From: Roseomonas sp.
GTDB lineage: Bacteria > Pseudomonadota > Alphaproteobacteria > Acetobacterales > Acetobacteraceae
DNA length: 5,328 nt
Reading direction: 5' to 3'
Assembly: GCA_020249415.1 (NCBI GenBank)
Contig: JADCFR010000476.1
Location: 1 to 5,328 of the forward strand
Position numbers and translations under genes: made by a program. Within the stretch, counting starts at the first letter, position 1; every line of letters begins with the position of its first letter. This document shows positions 1-4,513 of this stretch, piece by piece. The notes under the pieces are model-generated. The model did no database searches. It was not told the DNA's origin and saw only the letters and a program-made list of their open reading frames with translations.

Positions 1-23
1 ACCATAATGCGCTTGCCGCCCAT
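1..23 (-). CDS. rimM: Ribosome maturation factor RimM, N-terminal fragment (cut by window edge)
   Basis: Only seven complete codons are visible, reading M-G-G-K-R-I-M followed by GT, so the next residue would be Val if the codon is GTN. This fits the usual RimM opening, a short basic stretch leading into a hydrophobic R-I-x-V-G strand. RimM binds S19 in the 30S head and assists 16S rRNA processing. The call rests mainly on position: it starts 30 bp after the rpsP stop on the same strand, where rimM normally sits in the rpsP-rimM-trmD-rplS cluster. No strong Shine-Dalgarno sequence is visible, and the in-frame ATG six codons later could also be the start. Seven residues alone would not identify the family. 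Confidence 0.5.
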
Positions 24-53
24 CTGCCGTGCTGCCTGCCGCTAAAGCCTGCT

Positions 54-386
54 TCAGCCGGCCGCAGCAGCGGCGCGTTCCTGCGCCTTCTTCTTCGGCT
101 GCGCCTGCTTCGTTTGCGCCGGGATCGCCGGCATGGCGATCAGGCCCGCACGGCCCAGAAAGCGCGCCACGCGTTCGGTCGCCACCGCACCATTGCCAAT
201 CCAATGCTTCAGCCGATCTTCCTGCAAGCGAATGCGATCCGCATGCTCAGAGGGCAGCATCGGGTTATAGGAACCCACCTTTTCGATGAAGCGGCCATCG
301 CGCGGGCTGCGGCTATCGGCGATCACGATGTGATAATAGGGGCGCTTCTTGGCACCAGCGCGGGCGAGGCGAATCTTGAGACCCAT
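54..386 (-). CDS. rpsP: 30S ribosomal protein S16
   Basis: Small-subunit ribosomal protein that binds 16S rRNA in the body of the 30S particle and is needed for its assembly. The 110-residue product opens with the highly conserved S16 signature: a K-I-R-L-A-R strand, the A-K-K-R-P-Y-Y segment near residues 12-18, then [14 protein letters not shown] and G-S-Y-N-P at about 38-42. The W-I-G-N-G-A segment near 62-67 matches the family's second half. The last 20 or so residues are a lysine/alanine-rich tail ending in A-A-A-A-A-G, longer than the roughly 80-residue enterobacterial form but common in alphaproteobacteria. The start is supported by an AAAGGA Shine-Dalgarno sequence 8 nt upstream. It lies 54 bp downstream of ffh and 30 bp upstream of rimM on the same strand, so co-transcription is likely. 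Confidence 0.97.
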   Translation of the reverse strand: MGLKIRLARAGAKKRPYYHIVIADSRSPRDGRFIEKVGSYNPMLPSEHADRIRLQEDRLKHWIGNGAVATERVARFLGRAGLIAMPAIPAQTKQAQPKKKAQERAAAAAG

Positions 387-394
387 CCGGGTAT

Positions 395-400
395 TCCTTT
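395..400 (-). promoter_or_regulatory. Ribosome binding site of rpsP
   Basis: On the minus strand this reads AAAGGA and ends 8 nt before the rpsP ATG. It is a good Shine-Dalgarno match and fixes the start of S16 at the family's conserved N-terminus. Confidence 0.75.
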
Positions 401-432
401 CGTTACAACACTAAAGACTTGGGGTTGGTGAT

Positions 433-451
433 GGCCGTCATCAGAACGGCC
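433..451 (-). repeat. Short inverted repeat across the ffh stop codon
   Basis: GGCCGT (433-438) and ACGGCC (446-451) form a perfect 6-bp stem with a 7-nt loop that includes part of the ffh stop codon. No T-run follows in the minus-strand direction, so it is not a classical terminator. It could be a weak processing or attenuation structure between ffh and rpsP, or chance in GC-rich DNA. Confidence 0.35.
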
Positions 452-1811
452 TCCGGCCTTGGGGGAGCAGCGCGGCAAGCCCGCCACGCATCAGCCCCTT
501 CTGGCCGATCTTGTTCATCCGCTTCATCATGGCGGACATATCGTCGAATTGCTTGAGCAGTCTGTTCACATCCTGCACCGTGGTGCCGGAACCCGCCGCG
601 ATGCGGCGCTTGCGCGATGCCTTCAGCAAATCAGGTGTGCGGCGTTCCTTGGGCGTCATGCTGGAAATGATCGCGGCCTGACGCTTCAGAATGGCGGTAT
701 CCAGATTGGCACCTTCCAACTGCGCCTTCACCTTCTGCACGCCAGGCAGCATGCCAAGAATACCTTGCAGGCTGCCCATCTTGCCGATTTGCTTGAGCTG
801 CGCTGCGTAATCATCCAGCGTGAACTGGCCTTTTTGCATGCGCGCGGCGAGCTTTTCAGCCTCCGCCTGATCCATCGTCTCGGCGGCTTTTTCCACCAAG
901 GAGACAATGTCGCCCATGCCAAGAATGCGGCCTGCGATGCGATCGGGGTGGAAATCTTCAAGCGCATCCAGCTTTTCGCCAGCACCCAACAGCTTGATCG
1001 GCGCGCCGGTCACAGCACGCATGGAAAGGGCGGCACCACCGCGCGCATCGCCATCCACGCGCGTCATGACAATGCCGGTGACGCCGATTTTTTCCTGAAA
1101 CGCCTTCGCGGTATTCACCGCATCCTGCCCGGTCATGGCATCAACAACCAGCAGGGTTTCATGCGGCTTGGTGGCGGCCTTCACTTCCGCCACTTCGGCC
1201 ATCAGCGCTTCATCAATCGCAAGCCGGCCGGCGGTATCCAGCACCACCACATCGTAAAGCTCACGCCGCGCAACATCCATGGCGCGGGCGGCAATTTCCA
1301 ACGGGCGCTGGCCAGCGATGATCGGCAGGCTGGTCACTTCCGCGCGTTCGGCCAATTGCTGCAATTGCAACTGCGCCGCCGGGCGATGCACGTCGAGCGA
1401 CGCCAACAGCACCTTTTTCTTCTCGCGCCCTTTCAGCCTCAACGCGATCTTGCCCGAGGTCGTGGTCTTGCCCGAACCCTGCAAACCCACCATCAGAATG
1501 GCGAGTGGTGCGGGCGCATTCAGATCAAGCCCAGGCGCCCCTTCCGTGCCGCCGAGTGCTTCCACCAGCGCGTCATTGACAATCTTGATAACCTGCTGCG
1601 CGGGGGAGACAGAGCGGATCACCTCCTGCCCCACGGCGCGTTCCTTCACGCGCGCGACCAGGTCGCGGACCACCGGCAGCGCCACATCGGCTTCCAGCAG
1701 CGCCACGCGCACTTCGCGCAGCGCTTCGGTCACATCGGCTTCGCTCAGCGCGCCACGGCGGCGCAGCCGATCAAAAACACCGTTGAGCTTGCTGGACAAA
1801 GCCTCAAACAT
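441..1811 (-). CDS. ffh: Signal recognition particle protein Ffh (SRP54 homologue)
   Basis: SRP GTPase that, with the SRP RNA, binds signal sequences of nascent inner-membrane proteins and delivers ribosomes to the receptor FtsY. The 456-residue product shows the complete family layout. An N-terminal helical domain spans about residues 1-90. The NG GTPase domain has the P-loop G-L-Q-G-S-G-K-T at 109-116, D-x-H-R-P-A-A-Q at 140-147, D-T-A-G-R at 192-196, T-R-V-D at 250-253 followed by G-D-A-R-G-G-A-A, and G-A-G-E at 276-279. The methionine-rich M domain (about 325-456) carries the SRP-RNA-binding signature R-I-A-A-G-S-G-T near 403-410. Arginine in the G4 motif, instead of the usual lysine, is a known alphaproteobacterial variant. 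The ATG at 1811 was chosen because M-F-E-A-L-S matches the family start; the open frame continues 55 codons upstream but that stretch looks non-coding. No good Shine-Dalgarno is visible: an AAGGGA lies 15 nt away. Confidence 0.97.
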   Translation of the reverse strand: MFEALSSKLNGVFDRLRRRGALSEADVTEALREVRVALLEADVALPVVRDLVARVKERAVGQEVIRSVSPAQQVIKIVNDALVEALGGTEGAPGLDLNAPAPLAILMVGLQGSGKTTTSGKIALRLKGREKKKVLLASLDVHRPAAQLQLQQLAERAEVTSLPIIAGQRPLEIAARAMDVARRELYDVVVLDTAGRLAIDEALMAEVAEVKAATKPHETLLVVDAMTGQDAVNTAKAFQEKIGVTGIVMTRVDGDARGGAALSMRAVTGAPIKLLGAGEKLDALEDFHPDRIAGRILGMGDIVSLVEKAAETMDQAEAEKLAARMQKGQFTLDDYAAQLKQIGKMGSLQGILGMLPGVQKVKAQLEGANLDTAILKRQAAIISSMTPKERRTPDLLKASRKRRIAAGSGTTVQDVNRLLKQFDDMSAMMKRMNKIGQKGLMRGGLAALLPQGRRPF

Positions 1812-1860
1812 GGGGCAGCCCACTAGTCCCTTCACGTTGCGGCCGCCCCAAAACCAAACG

Positions 1861-1959
1861 CGCCGCTGCGCGAGCCTTCGCGGAGCGGCGGAGCCAACCC
1901 GCATCAGGCGGGCGGACCAAGGTTCGGGGCGAACCAGGAATGAGGGGGCTTTATCCCCC
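1861..1959. repeat. Array of four short inverted repeats in the ffh/patatin intergenic region
   Basis: Four hairpin-forming elements follow one another between two divergent genes. At 1861-1890, a 7-bp stem (CGCCGCT/AGCGGCG), one G-G mismatch and a 5-bp stem (CGCGA/TCGCG) enclose a GCCT loop. At 1898-1912, CCCGC pairs with GCGGG around 5 nt. At 1921-1935, GGTTC pairs with GAACC around GGGGC. At 1944-1959, GGGGG pairs with CCCCC around CTTTAT. If the ffh promoter proposed at 1950-1976 is correct, the first three lie in the ffh 5' leader. No known RNA family was recognised, and the conserved core of the small SRP RNA is absent. Confidence 0.5.
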
Positions 1960-1976
1960 AAGCGCCTGAGCGTCAA
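1950..1976 (-). promoter_or_regulatory. Possible sigma-70-type promoter for ffh
   Basis: Read on the minus strand, TTGACG (1971-1976) is a good -35 element. It is followed after 15 nt by GATAAA (1950-1955), which matches 4 of 6 positions of the -10 consensus. The spacer is shorter than the optimal 17. Transcription would begin near 1942, leaving a leader of about 130 nt before the ffh ATG. This was read by eye; no start-site data support it. Confidence 0.35.
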
Positions 1977-2058
1977 GCCGAAAGGGCAGGGGAGCTTGCG
2001 CCTCGACGCCGGCCAGGGCTTTTGTTAAGCGTCTCGGAACCACCCCAAAAGTTTGGGA

Positions 2059-2064
2059 GAGAGG
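2059..2064 (+). promoter_or_regulatory. Ribosome binding site of the patatin-like gene
   Basis: GAGAGG lies 6 nt before the ATG at 2071. It favours that ATG over an in-frame TTG at 2053, which would place this purine-rich site inside the coding region. Confidence 0.65.
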
Positions 2065-2070
2065 CAAGGC

Positions 2071-2145
2071 ATGGATCAGGCTCGCCATCAATTCACCCGT
2101 CGCGCCGGCCTGTTTGGTGCCGCCGCCCTTGGGCTTGCCGCTTGC
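2071..2145 (+). other. Lipoprotein signal peptide region of the patatin-like protein
   Basis: Residues 1-25 carry a basic n-region with T-R-R-A-G-L, a short hydrophobic core rich in Ala, Gly and Leu, and L-A-A-C. The lipobox matches the canonical pattern and predicts cleavage before Cys25 by signal peptidase II after diacylglycerol attachment. The arginine pair resembles a Tat motif but lacks the most conserved Phe at its usual place, so Sec export remains possible. Confidence 0.7.
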
Positions 2146-3276
2146 GCCTCCCCAGCCCGTGGCCCTGCCGTGCCCTTTGCCCGCACGCGGGATGCCAAGG
2201 TGCTGGGGCTGCCCAATGAACGCTTCTTCTTCCCCTGGGATGGCGAGGCCTTTCGGCTCGAGGGCATGGCCGCCTTTGAACGCGCGCGCCGCCATCGCGG
2301 CAACCTGCCGCGCGGGGCCGAGCCCACCATTGAAATGCTGGCCATATCGGGCGGTGGCGAGGATGGCGCTTTTGGCGCGGGCCTGTTGAATGGCTGGTCC
2401 GAGGCTGGGAATCGCCCGCAATTCGGCCTGGTCACCGGGGTTTCGACCGGGGCGCTGACCGCCCCCTTCGCCTTTCTCGGCCAGCGCTACGATGCCGCGC
2501 TGAAAAGCGTCTATACCGACATCACCCCCAAGGATGTGCTGGAAACCCGCTATCTGCTGAATGCTGCCTTGTTCGAGGATGCCCTGGCGGATAGCGCCCC
2601 CTTATTCCGCACCATCTCAAAGCATTTGAATGAGGCGATGCTGGCCGATATCGCGGCAGCCTATCAGCAAGGCAGGCTATTGCTGGTCGGTACCTCGGAT
2701 ATTGATGCGCAATTGCCGGTGGCCTGGAATATCGGCGCCATTGCCGCCAGCGGCCATCCCCGTGCGCTTGATCTGGTGCGGCGCCTGCTCTTGGCCTCGG
2801 CCGCGGTACCCGGCGCCTTCCCCCCGGTGATGATTGACGTGACACTGGACGGCAATAGCTATCAGGAAATGCACGTGGATGGTGGTGCCTTTACCCAGGT
2901 CTTCCTCTATCCGCGCAGCGTAACGCGCCAAAGGCGCGCGCAACTCCGCCGTGGGGAGCACGTACAGGCAGCGCGGGCCTTTGTCATTCGCAATGGGCGG
3001 ATCACGCCAAACCCGGCCAAGACCGACCGCCAAACCCTGAAAATCGCCCAACGCGCCATTGCCAGCATGATTGCCAGCAGCGGTTATAGTGATGTCGCGC
3101 GCATCCTCCAAACAGCGCGGGAGGATCGGGTTGATTTCAACCTGGCCGCCATCGGCCCCGATTTCCCGTATGAGCCAAAGGTACCCTTCGAGCAGGCCTA
3201 TATGCGCAAGCTCTTTGACCATGCCTTCGCCTTGGCGCGGGGTGGGTTCCCCTGGCTTAGGGATATCCCATATTGA
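2071..3276 (+). CDS. Patatin-like phospholipase with a Tat-type lipoprotein signal peptide
   Basis: Predicted serine acyl hydrolase of the patatin family, acting on phospholipid or other lipid esters; the substrate cannot be told from sequence. The 401-residue product has the full catalytic dyad layout. The oxyanion-hole loop S-G-G-G-E-D-G-A-F-G is at 93-102, the nucleophile elbow G-V-S-T-G puts Ser at 125, and V-D-G-G-A-F puts the catalytic Asp at 270. The N-terminus has an arginine pair at 10-11, a hydrophobic stretch G-L-F-G-A-A-A-L-G, and the lipobox L-A-A-C with Cys at 25. This predicts export, possibly by the Tat system, and lipid anchoring in a cell membrane. ATG 2071 was chosen for its GAGAGG site. 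The gene is divergent from ffh (259 bp apart) and converges on the CBS-BON gene with a 12-bp gap, so it is probably monocistronic. Family assignment is strong; Tat dependence and anchoring are inferences. Confidence 0.92.
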   Translation: MDQARHQFTRRAGLFGAAALGLAACASPARGPAVPFARTRDAKVLGLPNERFFFPWDGEAFRLEGMAAFERARRHRGNLPRGAEPTIEMLAISGGGEDGAFGAGLLNGWSEAGNRPQFGLVTGVSTGALTAPFAFLGQRYDAALKSVYTDITPKDVLETRYLLNAALFEDALADSAPLFRTISKHLNEAMLADIAAAYQQGRLLLVGTSDIDAQLPVAWNIGAIAASGHPRALDLVRRLLLASAAVPGAFPPVMIDVTLDGNSYQEMHVDGGAFTQVFLYPRSVTRQRRAQLRRGEHVQAARAFVIRNGRITPNPAKTDRQTLKIAQRAIASMIASSGYSDVARILQTAREDRVDFNLAAIGPDFPYEPKVPFEQAYMRKLFDHAFALARGGFPWLRDIPY

Positions 3277-3288
3277 TCCGGCGCGCGG

Positions 3289-3981
3289 TCAGGTGACGCC
3301 CATGACATAGGCCGGCGGATTCTGGGTCTCAAACGCCACACCCTTCACCCCCGGTACTTTTTCAGCGAGCACCCGAAGCCCCTGTTTCACAGTTTCAGAC
3401 CGGCAAAAGCCATGGAAGGTCACCTGACCATCCTTCACATCCGGGAAGATGAAATAGGTATCCACCCAGGGTTCATTGCGCATGGCAATCGCCAGGTCCC
3501 GGCGGATGCGTTCATCCGGCGCATCGGCCACCAGACTACCCGGCGCCGAGAGCAGGGCACGGATCAGGTCTGAACGGGAGACAACGCCGACCAGCTTGCC
3601 ATCACGCAGCACGGGGACGCGGCGAACCTGCTTTTCCTCAATGATCTTGGCAACATGTTCAATTGACGTGTCTTCAGTGACCGAGGCGATGTCCGTGGTC
3701 ATGACATCGCGCGCGCGCTGGCCATGGGTGCGGGCAAAGCGCGCCGCCTGATCAGCCGCCGAAGCAAAAAGCCCAAGCACCCAGGATTTCGGTGCGTCTT
3801 CCTTGGCGGCGAGGCGCCGGATCAGATCGCCTTCCGTCACCATGCCGAGGAAAGCGCCGGCGCCATCCACCACCGGGGCGCCAGAGACGCCGCGATCCGA
3901 CAGGATTTGGGCCACCGCTTCAAGCGGGGCTTCGGGGGGGATGGTGACTAGGCTGGTGGTCATCAGATCGCGGGCGCGCAT
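3289..3981 (-). CDS. Protein with two CBS domains and a C-terminal BON domain
   Basis: Predicted regulatory protein of 230 residues. CBS domain pairs usually bind adenine nucleotides or related ligands, and BON domains are thought to contact membranes or other ligands. CBS1 spans about 1-58, opening R-A-R-D-L-M-T and containing S-G-A-P-V-V-D-G and V-T-E-G-D-L-I. CBS2 spans about 89-145, with R-A-R-D-V-M-T-T, V-R-R-V-P-V-L and V-S-R-S-D-L-I-R. The BON domain covers about 156-220, with a charged helix, V-T-F-H-G-F and a V-P-G-V-K-G-V motif. There is no signal peptide or transmembrane segment, so it is probably cytoplasmic. The frame stays open far upstream, but the start at 3981 is set by an AAGGAGG Shine-Dalgarno 9 nt away and by the CBS1 opening. 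It converges on the patatin gene and is divergent from the RTX gene. No enzymatic domain is fused, so its target is unknown. Confidence 0.92.
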   Translation of the reverse strand: MRARDLMTTSLVTIPPEAPLEAVAQILSDRGVSGAPVVDGAGAFLGMVTEGDLIRRLAAKEDAPKSWVLGLFASAADQAARFARTHGQRARDVMTTDIASVTEDTSIEHVAKIIEEKQVRRVPVLRDGKLVGVVSRSDLIRALLSAPGSLVADAPDERIRRDLAIAMRNEPWVDTYFIFPDVKDGQVTFHGFCRSETVKQGLRVLAEKVPGVKGVAFETQNPPAYVMGVT

Positions 3982-3990
3982 GGGCTGGGT

Positions 3991-3997
3991 CCTCCTT
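3991..3997 (-). promoter_or_regulatory. Ribosome binding site of the CBS-BON gene
   Basis: On the minus strand this reads AAGGAGG, a near-perfect Shine-Dalgarno sequence, 9 nt before the ATG at 3981. It rules against the many in-frame starts further upstream in the same open frame. Confidence 0.85.
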
Positions 3998-4029
3998 GGG
4001 GGAGTGTTTAAGCGCCAAGCCGGCGCCCG

Positions 4030-4049
4030 TTCTTGCGGCATGTCAAGAA
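4030..4049. promoter_or_regulatory. Operator-like dyad overlapping a TTGACA element upstream of the CBS-BON gene
   Basis: TTCTTG (4030-4035) and CAAGAA (4044-4049) form a perfect 6-bp inverted repeat with an 8-nt spacer, typical in size for a dimeric repressor site. The right arm contains a consensus -35 hexamer TTGACA on the minus strand (4041-4046), pointing toward the CBS-BON gene. A matching -10 at the right distance is not evident, since the expected place reads CCGGCT. The promoter reading is therefore weak, though the dyad itself is real. Confidence 0.4.
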
Positions 4050-4152
4050 ATGGGACGGCGGGCGATAGTGGCTGGTGGTGCGTGAGGAGCGGTCTGGGAC
4101 TGAGGCCTGCGCCACGCCCAGGCGGCGCTTGGCTGGCGCCAGACAGAGAGTC

Positions 4153-4165
4153 ATCCAGGCTGGAT
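4153..4165. promoter_or_regulatory. 13-bp perfect dyad ATCCAG-G-CTGGAT
   Basis: Two perfect 6-bp arms surround a single central base. The site lies between the two divergent genes, about 170 bp from the CBS-BON start and just left of the AT-rich stretch. It could be a regulator binding site. A nearby 10-bp palindrome CTGGCGCCAG at 4133-4142 shows that short dyads also arise here by composition. Confidence 0.3.
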
Positions 4166-4189
4166 CGTGCGGTATAGGGGCGTCGGGAA

Positions 4190-4219
4190 TTGAGAAAATT
4201 GCCATATAAATCCGATAAC
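4190..4219 (+). promoter_or_regulatory. Candidate promoter for the RTX gene
   Basis: TTGAGA (4190-4195, 5 of 6 matches to the -35 consensus) is followed after 18 nt by GATAAC (4214-4219, 4 of 6 matches to the -10). A better -10 match, TATAAA at 4205-4210, lies too close to this -35. The elements sit at the start of the AT-rich zone and would give a leader of nearly 290 nt. The direct repeat ATAACT (4215-4220 and 4227-4232) overlaps the -10 and could be an operator. Confidence 0.3.
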
Positions 4220-4306
4220 TGAAGGAATAACTTCAACCATTCATTTAGGTATGCCCGGGAAAGTTGCAAATGTCTCTGCGAAGGTAGTTTTTTCTTCAGG
4301 TTATCG
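4213..4306 (+). repeat. Long-range inverted repeat in the RTX leader
   Basis: CGATAACTGAAG (4213-4224) is complementary to CTTCAGGTTATCG (4294-4306) apart from one bulged G, giving 12 paired bases around an interval of 69 nt. The arms could pair in RNA if transcription starts upstream, or mark two opposed copies of a protein-binding site. Confidence 0.4.
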
Positions 4307-4324
4307 CCGTTTTGTAACTTGCCC

Positions 4325-4342
4325 AGCCACGGGTTTGTGGCT
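4325..4342 (+). repeat. Hairpin in the RTX leader
   Basis: AGCCAC (4325-4330) and GTGGCT (4337-4342) form a perfect 6-bp stem with the loop GGGTTT. It lies 19 nt after the right arm of the long-range inverted repeat and 70 nt before the terminator-like hairpin, so it may be part of a folded leader. Confidence 0.4.
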
Positions 4343-4412
4343 TCACTATTCGTTAAGAAAATCAGCGGGGCGTAGGCTTGGTGGGGTGCATGGTGTCTGG
4401 CTGGGCTTGGGG

Positions 4413-4444
4413 CTTTGGGCCAATGGTTGGCCCGAAGACCTTTT
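4413..4444 (+). terminator. Terminator-like hairpin inside the RTX leader
   Basis: CTTTGGGCCAA (4413-4423) pairs with TTGGCCCGAAG (4427-4437) to give an 11-bp stem with one G-U wobble and a TGG loop. After three bases a short TTTT (4441-4444) follows. The stem is strong, but the T-run is short and offset, so intrinsic termination would be partial at best. It sits about 70 nt before the RTX start codon, suggesting either an attenuator or the end of an upstream transcript. Confidence 0.4.
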
Positions 4445-4499
4445 GCCTGCTTGGCGCGCGGCTGACCCGAAAACCTGGCTCTGCGAACTGCCTTTAAAG

Positions 4500-4504
4500 A
4501 GGAG
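4500..4504 (+). promoter_or_regulatory. Ribosome binding site of the RTX gene
   Basis: AGGAG, within a purine run beginning AAAG, lies 9 nt before the ATG at 4514. It supports this start over the in-frame TTG at 4505, which directly abuts the site. Confidence 0.8.
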
Positions 4505-4513
4505 TTGATCGCC

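Larger units (their letters stand above)
3982..4513. other. Divergent intergenic region between the CBS-BON and RTX genes
   Basis: About 530 bp without a convincing gene. The left part (3982-4185) is GC-rich and carries two dyads. From about 4185 to 4320 the DNA becomes clearly AT-rich compared with the rest of the window, with runs such as TATAAA and TTTTTT. Between 4325 and 4437 two hairpins occur, the second terminator-like. The last bases hold the RTX ribosome binding site. An 85-codon open frame (4251-4508) runs through the right part but has no good ribosome binding site, six tryptophans and no recognisable domain. The region is best read as promoters and a long structured leader for the RTX gene, plus the CBS-BON promoter. 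Confidence 0.6.

Noticed and set aside
459..1826. Long plus-strand frame of 455 codons opposite ffh
   Set aside because: It mirrors the ffh coding sequence in GC-rich DNA, giving a His/Gln/Arg-rich product with no domain.
1812..2070. Possible small SRP RNA gene next to ffh
   Set aside because: The conserved SRP RNA core with its GGAA tetraloop and A-G-C-A-G-C-C segment is not present on either strand.
1951..2421. Minus-strand frame of 156 codons overlapping the patatin start
   Set aside because: It is antisense to the patatin coding sequence and signal peptide, has no ribosome binding site, and is low-complexity Gly/Ala-rich sequence.
3277..3288. Bidirectional terminator between the convergent patatin and CBS-BON genes
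   Set aside because: Only 12 bp separate the stop codons, and no stem with flanking T-runs is visible there.
4251..4508. Plus-strand 85-codon frame ending six bases before the RTX ATG
   Set aside because: It lacks a properly spaced ribosome binding site, has six tryptophans and no recognisable domain, and runs through hairpin DNA. Its stop next to the RTX start would allow translational coupling, so a leader peptide is not fully excluded.
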